Of a stretch of DNA of 64,000 nt, positions 49,777-57,596 are shown one piece after another (position 1 is the first letter of the stretch; the number at the start of each line of letters is the position of its first letter). The position numbers and the translations under genes are program-made. Under the pieces are notes generated by a model that had not been told where the DNA came from, ran no database searches, and was given only the letters and a program-made list of their open reading frames with translations. The DNA is from Anaerolineaceae bacterium oral taxon 439 (GTDB taxonomy: Bacteria > Chloroflexota > Anaerolineae > Anaerolineales > Anaerolineaceae): assembly GCA_001717545.1 (NCBI GenBank), contig CP017039.1, forward strand, positions 1-64,000. Reading direction: 5' to 3'.

Positions 49777-50875
49777 TTCTATCCACTCCTGCTAAAAGCG
49801 TTGTTTCATCCTGCTTGTCGAATAGATTAATCCGACGCGAATTCACGCCTAAATAAATCGTTTCGCCTGGTTCGTATATCTTCGTAACGCTGGACGTATC
49901 AACGGTTACTTCAACATGCGCGCCATTCCCACAATCAACAATATACTGGATATATTTTCCCAGAAAGAGCTTCATCAAAACTACCGCCGCCATGCCCGTA
50001 TCCTTTTCCGCAAGAATAAATTCTTCCGGCCGAATAAAGACAAGAATCTCTTTCTGCTCGCGCAGCGGCCTTACACCCGAGACTTGAATATCAAACCCCG
50101 TATCCAGCCGAATCAACGTCGCGCCCTGAATCTGCTCCAGAACTGTCCCGATAAACCGATTGCTATGTCCAAGAAAATTCGCAACAAACGTATTAAAGGG
50201 CCGCGAATAAATACTTTCAGGACTTTGGACCTGTTGAATAACTCCCTTATCCATTACCGCAATCCGATCCGAAATGGCAAGCGCCTCTTCCTGATCATGG
50301 GTAACATACACTGTTGTAATCCCAATTTTTTTCTGGATTTCGCGAATCGCCTCGCGCATCTCGATCCTCAGCTTCGCGTCGAGATTCGAAAGCGGTTCAT
50401 CCATCAACAGCACCTGAGGGCGAACGACAATTGCACGCGCGAGCGCCACCCGCTGCTGCTGACCGCCGGAAAGCTTATCCGGATAACGATCCTTATATCG
50501 CGAAATCTGAACCGTTTCCATGATCTTATCAACACGGATTTTTATTTCATCTTTTGAAAGCTTTTTATTTTTAAGCCCATACTCAATATTGCCGTATACC
50601 GTCATATTGGGAAAAATTGCGTAGCTCTGAAAAACCATCCCGAAGTTTCGTTTATAAACGGGCACGTGGTTAATAACTTTGTCATCAAAAGCAATTGTCC
50701 CGGCTTCAATCGAATTAAACCCGGCGATCATCCGAAGCAACGTCGTCTTCCCGCATCCGCTCGGACCCAGCAGCGTAAACAACTCTCCCGGATTAATATC
50801 CGCTGACAGATCCTGAATCACAACGTTGTCCCCATACACCTTTTTCACGTGTTCAATATGAATTGAAACAGCCAT
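49766..50875 (-). CDS. ABC transporter ATPase, FbpC/PotA/AfuC type
   Basis: The product has 369 residues. Walker A is GPSGCGKTTLLRMI, the Q-loop is in FQSYAIFPNMTV, the signature is LSGGQQQRVALARA, Walker B is VLLMDEPLSNLDAKLR, and the switch histidine is YVTHDQEEA. A C-terminal TOBE/OB regulatory domain spans about 240-369. It energises the double permease encoded downstream. A hairpin (50889-50923) separates it from the binding-protein gene and may modulate relative expression. Confidence 0.94.
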   Translation of the reverse strand: MAVSIHIEHVKKVYGDNVVIQDLSADINPGELFTLLGPSGCGKTTLLRMIAGFNSIEAGTIAFDDKVINHVPVYKRNFGMVFQSYAIFPNMTVYGNIEYGLKNKKLSKDEIKIRVDKIMETVQISRYKDRYPDKLSGGQQQRVALARAIVVRPQVLLMDEPLSNLDAKLRIEMREAIREIQKKIGITTVYVTHDQEEALAISDRIAVMDKGVIQQVQSPESIYSRPFNTFVANFLGHSNRFIGTVLEQIQGATLIRLDTGFDIQVSGVRPLREQKEILVFIRPEEFILAEKDTGMAAVVLMKLFLGKYIQYIVDCGNGAHVEVTVDTSSVTKIYEPGETIYLGVNSRRINLFDKQDETTLLAGVDRNVQ

Positions 50876-50888
50876 TCTTCCTCCCTAA

Positions 50889-50923
50889 CGTTCCGGGTCC
50901 CCAAAGATCGGGAACCCGGAACG
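50889..50923 (-). other. Intercistronic hairpin between binding-protein and ATPase genes
   Basis: CGTTCCGGGT (50889-50898) and ACCCGGAACG (50914-50923) are exact complements. There is no T run, so rather than a terminator it is likely an mRNA-stability or processing element in the transporter operon. Confidence 0.7.
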
Positions 50924-50945
50924 CCGTTGACGCACAAGAGACAAT

Positions 50946-52004
50946 TTAGTTAATCGAACTGATTAATTCCTGGAGCCGGGTTTTCAGATCTGTATTCTCG
51001 GCAACCCAATCAACCGGATAATTCATCGCAGGAAGCTCATCGCTCCCCGGAACATTATCCAACCCGGTAAACATGACATCAGGACGAACCGAGCGCATCA
51101 GACATACATCCGCCAAAGCCTGTTGAACGTCCCGGGAAATAACAAAGTCAACAAACGCCTTGGCATTATCGACGTTCCGGCTATTTTTAATGACACCCAT
51201 GAACGAATTGCGAAGCGTAATTCCTTCTTTCGCGTAAACCGGCGAAACGTCGACGCCATCACGCATGAGCTGAAGGATGAGTTCTTCGTTTGTAATACCC
51301 ACTGCGTATTCGCCATTCGCAACCGCCTGCGGAACTTTTAAGGAGCTGCTCTGTAGTTTTTTGTCCAGATTGACGAAGTATTTTTTGACGAAATCCCAAT
51401 TGTCATCCATCGTATTATTATTCTTCTTCGCTATCGCCGCCAGCATGTTAATCACTTGCTCGCGAGCTGACGAAGAGGCCGATGGGTCAACATAGCTGAT
51501 ATTCCCTTTCAGCGCCTCATCAGTCAACGACTCCCATCCATCAACAATAATACCAAGATCAGAAATCATCTCATTATTCACGATAATCGTATTGACATTA
51601 ATCTGCATCGGAGTATACATATCCGTTTCCCCGCAATACGACGGCAGACACTCAGCTTTAGCAGGAGACACATACGGCTGAAGAAAATCGACCAACCCGG
51701 CGTAAACGCTATAAGAGCCGCCTAATAAAACGTCACCCTGCGGGTTCTCAGCTTCCGCTTCGATTCGCGCCGCAAGTTCGCCCGTACCATTAACAATAAA
51801 CTCGATTTCGCAATCTGGATAACGCTCTTCCCAAAGTTCTGTCAGGACTTCTACCTCATCTTCGCTCCCTGCGCAATATACGACCAATTTTCCAGTCGGA
51901 ATATATCCTTCCCCAGGCGCCGAATCAAAGGCAAAAACCGCAGACCCGACCACGAGAACCATCGTCAACACAAACCACAATACGCACAAAACACTTCTTC
52001 TCAT
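50946..52004 (-). CDS. Periplasmic-type binding protein, family 1 (FbpA/AfuA-like)
   Basis: The product has 352 residues. A signal peptide (CVLWFVLTMVLVVGSAVFAF) has no lipobox. The mature start KLVVYCAGSEDEVEVLTELW with later GDVLLGGSYSVYAGL and TPMQINVNTIIVNN fits FbpA/AfuA relatives. Iron-binding FbpA proteins use two adjacent tyrosines late in the protein. Here the region corresponding to that pair reads GEYAVGITNEE and no YY pair is seen, so ferric iron is unlikely. AfuA-type proteins bind hexose phosphates. Regulated together with the AraC protein upstream. The ribosome site is AGGGGAG. Confidence 0.85.
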   Translation of the reverse strand: MRRSVLCVLWFVLTMVLVVGSAVFAFDSAPGEGYIPTGKLVVYCAGSEDEVEVLTELWEERYPDCEIEFIVNGTGELAARIEAEAENPQGDVLLGGSYSVYAGLVDFLQPYVSPAKAECLPSYCGETDMYTPMQINVNTIIVNNEMISDLGIIVDGWESLTDEALKGNISYVDPSASSSAREQVINMLAAIAKKNNNTMDDNWDFVKKYFVNLDKKLQSSSLKVPQAVANGEYAVGITNEELILQLMRDGVDVSPVYAKEGITLRNSFMGVIKNSRNVDNAKAFVDFVISRDVQQALADVCLMRSVRPDVMFTGLDNVPGSDELPAMNYPVDWVAENTDLKTRLQELISSIN

Positions 52005-52283
52005 CTTTATCTCCCCTTTTTATGAATTGAACTTTTTGCAATGAAGCAGATCAGCATATCGAAAAAACGCTTTATTTAAGGAGTAGAGAATCGAATACTC
52101 CCGGTTTATCCTGTTTTAATCCGCTACAATGCAATTCGCGATTAAATTTTACGAAATTAGGGCATATTCTGCCATGTAAATTTATGGAATTTTCATGTAT
52201 CCTTCTATTTTTCAAAGCTAAAAAAAAGAAATGAAAACAGTTTCTTTCAAATAAATAACCGGGGCGATTAAACCAGAATTCAG

Positions 52284-53213
52284 CTAAGCGTCAACATCCA
52301 GAGGAGCGCCAACCCTGGACAAAGGCGGAAAATGACTTGAATGTGCTTTTCGGTATCGCGAAGGCGCCAACCCAGTATAAGCTTTAAAAACCTTACTAAA
52401 ATGAAATTGGTCGTAAAAACCCAATTGCGCAGCAATTTCGCTGAGAGAAATCGTCGGATCCGAAAGGTATTCGATCGATCGCGCGATCTTCATATTTTGC
52501 GTATACGCCGTAATCGTTTCACCGGTAACCTGCTTAAATAGCTTGCTCAGGTAATTCGGTGAAAGCGAAACGTAATCGCTTAGATCGTTAAGCGAAAGAG
52601 ACTCATGAATTCTCTCTTTAATGTACCGCTGAAGCTCGAAAACAACCGCATTCATCCAGACATGACCTGGGGATTCGCTGCTGAAGCTCATTTTCTGAAG
52701 CAGCAGCGATAAAAAAGCCTTAATGTAACTGGTAACAGCTTCCTCTGAGCCTCTCCGTTTCAGCGCCTGTTCCGCGCAGATCTCGCCGACAATAAAATTT
52801 CCTGGGATATATAAGTCAGTCCCATAGACCTTGTTTTTTCCATCTTTAGAATAAATACTATAGCCGGTTCGAACGATTTCGCTGGTTACGCTGATCCAAA
52901 GAATCTTCGCAGGACGGTTGGAATAAGAGATTCCCTGGAGACAGTGATAAATCCCCTGAGAGATGATACAAAACTGATTCCGGCAAAGCTGATAAAAATC
53001 CTCGCCGATTTGAATGTCGCTGCTCTGATCTATCTGAATCGCAATTTCATAGAACTGATGAAATTCGGCTGCAGCCTGTTTTTCCCCAGCGCCAAGGAAG
53101 TTGGCAATCCCTGGCCCCAGCTTAGCGTAATAATTTACATAAAATTTTCCAAGATTATCAGGCCTGATTTCTTCGCGGATATAGGATAATACGTCAACAA
53201 TTTCCCCGACCAT
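52284..53213 (-). CDS. AraC-family transcriptional regulator
   Basis: The product has 309 residues. The C-terminal AraC DNA-binding domain (about 200-295) has both helix-turn-helices: LSLNDLSDYVSLSPNYLSKL and ISLSEIAAQLGFYDQFHFSKVF. The N-terminal 190 residues are a ligand domain without a recognisable cupin signature. It lies upstream of the Afu-like transporter operon and divergent from nagB, so it probably activates one or both in response to the imported sugar. The 279 bases between its stop and the transporter gene probably hold the transporter promoter, but no site there is convincing. Confidence 0.9.
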   Translation of the reverse strand: MVGEIVDVLSYIREEIRPDNLGKFYVNYYAKLGPGIANFLGAGEKQAAAEFHQFYEIAIQIDQSSDIQIGEDFYQLCRNQFCIISQGIYHCLQGISYSNRPAKILWISVTSEIVRTGYSIYSKDGKNKVYGTDLYIPGNFIVGEICAEQALKRRGSEEAVTSYIKAFLSLLLQKMSFSSESPGHVWMNAVVFELQRYIKERIHESLSLNDLSDYVSLSPNYLSKLFKQVTGETITAYTQNMKIARSIEYLSDPTISLSEIAAQLGFYDQFHFSKVFKAYTGLAPSRYRKAHSSHFPPLSRVGAPLDVDA

Positions 53214-53353
53214 GAAAAAAATTATACTGCATCAAGTTTCAAAAAACGCTCATCTAAACAGCGGGCCAGATTAATTTTTTACATTCTTTTCCATTAAACA
53301 TCCATGGAACACAACCGCCGACTTCAATATAATAATTCGTAAACCGGCCTCCT

Positions 53354-53375
53354 GAATGCATTAAAAAGAATGCAT
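53354..53375. repeat. Direct repeat GAATGCAT upstream of nagB
   Basis: GAATGCAT occurs at 53354-53361 and again at 53368-53375 (14-bp period), 50-72 bases before the nagB ATG in the divergent araC-nagB region. Each copy contains the palindrome ATGCAT. It is a possible regulator site. Confidence 0.55.
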
Positions 53376-53425
53376 CCACCGTCAGGAAAGACGCCAAAGA
53401 GTCGGGATGGCCTGAAAGGAATTTC

Positions 53426-54184
53426 ATGAAAACGCTTTGTAAAGACGATTTGCACATTAAAATTTTTAACACAAGATCAGAAATGGGAACCGCCGCGGCA
53501 AAAGATTTCTCAGCACATGTAAAAAAAATTCTCGAGACCAAAGATTTCCTTCGAATTATATTCGCAGCTGCGCCGTCTCAAATTGAATTTCTATCTGCGA
53601 TCGCTGCGGATAAAACAATTGAATTCAACCGATTTGACGCATTTCATATGGACGAATATATCGGACTTGAAAAAGACTCGCCTCAATCATTTGGGAACTT
53701 CCTGCAACGACATATTTTTTCTCTCCGTGAATTCCGGTCCATCCGCTATATCGATGGACAAAATTCAGATCCGGAAGCTGCGTGTCGAGAATACGCAAGA
53801 TTCCTCACCGAAAAGCCGATCGATATCGTATGCATGGGAATTGGCGAAAATGGGCATATTGCGTTTAACGATCCGCCCACGGCCGATTTCCAGGATCAAA
53901 AAATCGTAAAAGTCGTGGAGTTAGACGAAACATGCAGAATGCAGCAGGTTCATGACGGTTGTTTTCCAGAAATTGCCGCAGTGCCAACCCACGCGATTAC
54001 GTTAACAATTCCAACGCTAACCTCAGCGGGAACTCGTTTCTGTGTCGTTCCCTCCGCTACAAAAGCGAATGCTGTCAAGCGCATGATTCAGGACCCGATC
54101 CATGAAAGCTGTCCATGCACGATCCTTCGCAGGACAAAAAACTCGACCCTATACCTGGACGCTGACAGCAGCGCTTTACTTTAG
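53426..54184 (+). CDS. nagB: Glucosamine-6-phosphate deaminase
   Basis: The product has 252 residues. It converts glucosamine 6-phosphate to fructose 6-phosphate and ammonia. The active-site motif FDAFHMDEYIGL holds the catalytic aspartate, and GIGENGHIAFNDPP the ring-opening histidine and partners. VPTHAITLTIPTLTSA is the usual allosteric or lid region. The length is typical of the short NagB type without C-terminal extension. It begins the nagB-nagA-SIS operon; the ATG follows GAAAGGA. Confidence 0.93.
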   Translation: MKTLCKDDLHIKIFNTRSEMGTAAAKDFSAHVKKILETKDFLRIIFAAAPSQIEFLSAIAADKTIEFNRFDAFHMDEYIGLEKDSPQSFGNFLQRHIFSLREFRSIRYIDGQNSDPEAACREYARFLTEKPIDIVCMGIGENGHIAFNDPPTADFQDQKIVKVVELDETCRMQQVHDGCFPEIAAVPTHAITLTIPTLTSAGTRFCVVPSATKANAVKRMIQDPIHESCPCTILRRTKNSTLYLDADSSALL

Positions 54185-54196
54185 GCAGAGGTCAGC

Positions 54197-55384
54197 ATGA
54201 AGACCCTTATTAAGAACGTAAGAATTGTTGACGGAGGGGAAATTCAATCTGGACATATTCTCGTTGAAAATCGAAGAATAAGCGCAATTCTGCCGTTGGG
54301 AGCCGAAATAGACGAGGGAATCGTCTATGACTTTTCTGGTTTGTACGCTTCGGCAGGGTTTATCGACACGCATACCCACGGAGGCGGCGGACATGACTTC
54401 ATGGACGGAACGCTGGACGCGTTCATCGGCGCATGCCAAATGCACCTGAGACATGGAACCACAACCATCATCCCTACGACACTCTCCGCCTCGGAAGCGG
54501 AATTAATCCGGAGTGTCGCCGCTTTCCGGGAAGCTCAGGCAAAGCAAAAAAACACGCAGTGCCTTCACGGACTTCATATGGAAGGGCCTTACTTCGCCAT
54601 GAACCAGAAGGGCGCCCAAGACCCGCAATATATCAGAGACCCAGACCCCGCCGAATATCGACGAATTATTGACCTTGCGGATGGCGCTATCGTTCGTTGG
54701 TCAGTCGCTCCAGAACGTACAGGCGCAATGGAGATGGGAGACTTTCTAACGGCAAACGGAATATTACCCTCCATCGCACATACCGACGCGACCTATGCTG
54801 ATTGCGTTGAGGCGATTCAGCATGGATATACTCACGTTACGCACCTGTACTCCTGCACTTCGACCATCACGCGAAAAAGCGGATTCCGAATCCTCGGCGT
54901 CACCGAAAGCGCATATTGCTTAGATGAGCTTACGGTTGAAGTCATTGCCGACGGCTGCCATCTTCCGCCGGAACTACTGAACATGGTTGTAAAATGCAAA
55001 GGCGTCGACCGTGTCAGCTTAGTAACCGACTCGCTGCGGCCGGCCGGGCTTGACGTTGCGACCTCAATCGCCGGCAGCCTTGAAAATGGGAAGCCCTGCA
55101 TTATTGAAGACGGCGTTGCGAAACTTCCAGATAGAAGCGCTTTTGCAGGCAGTATCGCAACGGCGGACCGGCTTGTGCGAACCATGTGGAAAAAGGCTAA
55201 TGTTCCATTAACGGACACAATCAAAATGATCACGGAGAACCCAGCCAAATTACTGAAAATCGACGACCTGAAGGGCCGCCTTTTGCCTGGGAAAGATGCG
55301 GACATTGTAATTTTCGATGAAAACGTAAATATTCAAGCGGTTTTTTACGCAGGCAAAAAAATCGAAGAAGAAACAATGATTTGA
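54197..55384 (+). CDS. nagA: N-acetylglucosamine-6-phosphate deacetylase
   Basis: The product has 395 residues of the amidohydrolase superfamily. It removes acetate from GlcNAc-6-phosphate to feed NagB. Motifs are FIDTHTHGGGGHDFMDGT (metal site and first histidines), HGLHMEGPYF (metal glutamate), IAHTDATYADC, HLYSCTSTITRKSG and VTDSLRPAG (catalytic Asp). The usual HLFNAM and TDA motifs are varied, so a related N-acyl-sugar phosphate is possible. It starts 12 bases after nagB and has AGAGG in front. Confidence 0.9.
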   Translation: MKTLIKNVRIVDGGEIQSGHILVENRRISAILPLGAEIDEGIVYDFSGLYASAGFIDTHTHGGGGHDFMDGTLDAFIGACQMHLRHGTTTIIPTTLSASEAELIRSVAAFREAQAKQKNTQCLHGLHMEGPYFAMNQKGAQDPQYIRDPDPAEYRRIIDLADGAIVRWSVAPERTGAMEMGDFLTANGILPSIAHTDATYADCVEAIQHGYTHVTHLYSCTSTITRKSGFRILGVTESAYCLDELTVEVIADGCHLPPELLNMVVKCKGVDRVSLVTDSLRPAGLDVATSIAGSLENGKPCIIEDGVAKLPDRSAFAGSIATADRLVRTMWKKANVPLTDTIKMITENPAKLLKIDDLKGRLLPGKDADIVIFDENVNIQAVFYAGKKIEEETMI

Positions 55385-55405
55385 AAACAAGGAAAGGCGA
55401 TAAAA

Positions 55406-56164
55406 ATGGGGCAGGAAATTACACAATCATACTTTGATCAGATAGTCGAATATTTAACGCGAATTAAAGAAGAAGAAAACGAACGGATCGGGATCGCGGC
55501 AGGCTTAATAGCGGATCAGATCGAAAAAGATAAACTGATTCATATCTGGGGGCCAGGCGGCCATTCCAACATGAACGCGATGGAAATCTTCTTTCGGGCA
55601 GGTGGATTACTGCATATTAACGCAATCCTGGACGAGGGAACAATGCTGTCCAGCGGTGCGCTCCGATCCATGGCGATCGAGCGAACCGCCGGATACGGAA
55701 AAATTGTCGTAGAAGATAACGGAATCGGATCCGGAGACCTGCTGATTATTGCGAACGCATACGGAATCAATGCTGCGTGCCTTGACGCAGCGTTCACCGC
55801 GAAATCATCAGGCGCGACAACAATTGCAGTTACCTCAATCACCCACGCAAACCAGATCCCAGAAGATCACCCGGCCCGTCATCCCTCCAAAATCAACCTT
55901 TACCAAGCCTGCGATTACTATATCGACACAAAAGTCCCGGTTGGCGACGCAGTAATTGAAATCGATGGACTTGATCAAAAGATGGGCGCGGTGTCAACGC
56001 TTTGCAACGCATTCGCGTTAAATTGTCTGATGATGACCGCGGCTTCAATTCTTAAATCCCACGGCGTAGAAGTACCAATCTGGAAAAGTGGAAACTGTCC
56101 AGGCGGAGACGAATGGAACGCACGATTCATTTCACGATTCAAAGGGAAAGTTCGACTATTGTAG
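55406..56164 (+). CDS. SIS-domain phosphosugar-binding protein
   Basis: The product has 252 residues. The N-terminal helical region (about 1-40) leads into a SIS sugar-isomerase fold: KLIHIWGPGGHSNMNAMEIFFRAGG, then GSGDLLIIANAYGINAACLD and TTIAVTSITHANQIPEDHPARHPS. It resembles the group of sugar-phosphate isomerase-like proteins encoded with nag or aga genes. It may be a ketose/aldose isomerase or an etherase-like (MurQ) partner, but the MurQ signature is not seen. It is the last gene of the amino-sugar operon, before a terminator. Confidence 0.85.
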   Translation: MGQEITQSYFDQIVEYLTRIKEEENERIGIAAGLIADQIEKDKLIHIWGPGGHSNMNAMEIFFRAGGLLHINAILDEGTMLSSGALRSMAIERTAGYGKIVVEDNGIGSGDLLIIANAYGINAACLDAAFTAKSSGATTIAVTSITHANQIPEDHPARHPSKINLYQACDYYIDTKVPVGDAVIEIDGLDQKMGAVSTLCNAFALNCLMMTAASILKSHGVEVPIWKSGNCPGGDEWNARFISRFKGKVRLL

Positions 56165-56180
56165 TGATCGTTATTGATTA

Positions 56181-56213
56181 TGCCCCGAAAAAACCTCCTT
56201 CGGGGCATTTTTC
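56181..56213. terminator. Bidirectional terminator between the nag operon and the xdh operon
   Basis: TGCCCCGA (56181-56188) pairs with TCGGGGCA (56200-56207), with A and T runs arranged so that it can serve both converging operons. Confidence 0.9.
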
Positions 56214-56223
56214 CTAATTCAAA

Positions 56224-56700
56224 TTATCGTCCGCTTTCCGTGCCGACGACCTTCTCTAAAGCGCGCAGGATATTTTCATATCCAGTACAACGGCATAAAT
56301 GCCCGGAAATCTGTTCCCGAAGTTCGGCGCGCGTATATTTTTTTCCGCTATTGACCAACTCAACCCCCGTCAGGATCAGGCCCGGCGTACAGAAACCGCA
56401 TTGAATAGCGGCTTCATCGACAAAAGCCTGCTGAACGGGATGCAATAGTCCATTCTTTCCGCGAATACCTTCAACCGTGATAATTTCATGTCCATCAGCC
56501 CAGACAGTGAGATAAATACAGCTGTTTTTAGATACGCCGTCAATCAGAACCGTACACGCACCGCATTCGCCTACTTCACATCCTTTTTTAACGCTTTTCA
56601 GACCTAATCTTTCACGCAGCGTATCGGTAAGACTTTCCCGCTCGTCAACCGATATTTCAACAGGTTTGCCATTTACGGTCATGTGAATCGTTCTAAACAT
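56224..56700 (-). CDS. Xanthine-dehydrogenase-family iron-sulfur subunit
   Basis: The product has 158 residues. It carries two [2Fe-2S] clusters. The plant-type set is in GCEVGECGACTVLIDG plus the SCIYLTVWADG cysteine, and the second in QCGFCTPG and HLCRCTGYENI. It passes electrons from the molybdenum subunit to the FAD subunit. The start at 56700 is preferred because GGGAGGTG lies six bases before it; an upstream TTG (56724) would place that site inside the gene. It overlaps the FAD-subunit gene by eight bases. It is the last gene of the operon. Confidence 0.95.
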   Translation of the reverse strand: MFRTIHMTVNGKPVEISVDERESLTDTLRERLGLKSVKKGCEVGECGACTVLIDGVSKNSCIYLTVWADGHEIITVEGIRGKNGLLHPVQQAFVDEAAIQCGFCTPGLILTGVELVNSGKKYTRAELREQISGHLCRCTGYENILRALEKVVGTESGR

Positions 56701-57580
56701 GAATTTCACCTCCCAAAGTTTCAATCGCCTGCGCGGTTGCGCGCGCGCTTAATTCGCGGATAAGCTGCAAGCGCAGTTCCTTTGAAGCCCGCCAGCTTTC
56801 GCGGGGCTGCGTCTCAAGAAGAACCGCGTCCTGCAAAGCCTGAATGACCGAGGGAGCCGGCTTTTTCCCAATCATCATCGCTTCAGCTTTCGGGCAGCGA
56901 ATCGGAGTCGGAGCGGCAACGCCAAACGCAATCGCAAAATCACGAATGGTTCCGTTGCCGAATAAAGCAAGATTAACCGCACAGCCCAACGTCGAAATTT
57001 CCATCGCGTTGCGCATTCCGAACTTAAGGTAACAGCCGCCATGTTCCGCATACTTCTCGCGCGGAATCCGGATTCCTGTCAGAATCTCTTCTTCCGCTTT
57101 CAATACCGTTTTCCCAGGGCCTGTATAAAACTCACGAATCGGAAGAGTTCGCGAACCGCCGGAGCTTGCAAGCTCTAATCGGGCGTCAAGAACGAGAAGC
57201 GAGGGGGCGGAATCCGCGCTGACCGCCCCGTTGCAGATATTCCCGCCGATCGTAGCAATATTCCGAATCTGCGGACTGCCTACCTGACGGCTTACTTCCG
57301 CTAAGATCGGAACGCAACGCCGGATCAAAGGGTCAGAATGCAATAAGCTGAAACAGGTTCCCGCCCCGATCAAAAGGTCGCCGTTCTCCTCCAACCGTAC
57401 GCCGCAAAGCTCAGGGATATCTAAAATACTGATCAGCGTCGCCTGACGCAGCTTCAATTCCCTCAGCCGGATCATAACGTCCGTTCCACCGCAAACAATC
57501 ACCGCACCCTGATTCTCCGAAAGAAGCCGAAGCGCGTCCTGGACGCTCTCAGCGCGGAAAGTTGTCTTAATATCATACAT
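56693..57580 (-). CDS. Xanthine-dehydrogenase-family FAD-binding subunit
   Basis: The product has 295 residues. FAD-binding motifs of the CoxM/XdhB group are present: VIVCGGTDVMIRL, QIRNIATIGGNICNGAVSADSAPSLLVL, and a C-terminal CO-dehydrogenase flavoprotein domain (about 180-290). It receives electrons from the [2Fe-2S] subunit and passes them to NAD+ or ferredoxin. The ribosome site AAAGGAGC precedes the ATG. It sits between the molybdenum and iron-sulfur subunit genes. Confidence 0.94.
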   Translation of the reverse strand: MYDIKTTFRAESVQDALRLLSENQGAVIVCGGTDVMIRLRELKLRQATLISILDIPELCGVRLEENGDLLIGAGTCFSLLHSDPLIRRCVPILAEVSRQVGSPQIRNIATIGGNICNGAVSADSAPSLLVLDARLELASSGGSRTLPIREFYTGPGKTVLKAEEEILTGIRIPREKYAEHGGCYLKFGMRNAMEISTLGCAVNLALFGNGTIRDFAIAFGVAAPTPIRCPKAEAMMIGKKPAPSVIQALQDAVLLETQPRESWRASKELRLQLIRELSARATAQAIETLGGEIHV

Positions 57581-57596
57581 GGCGAAAAGCTCCTTT

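Noticed and set aside
48016-52004. Ferric-iron uptake as the role of the Fbp-type importer
   Set aside because: The binding protein lacks a visible double-tyrosine iron site, and the partner genes are phosphatases and amino-sugar enzymes; iron remains possible but is not favoured.
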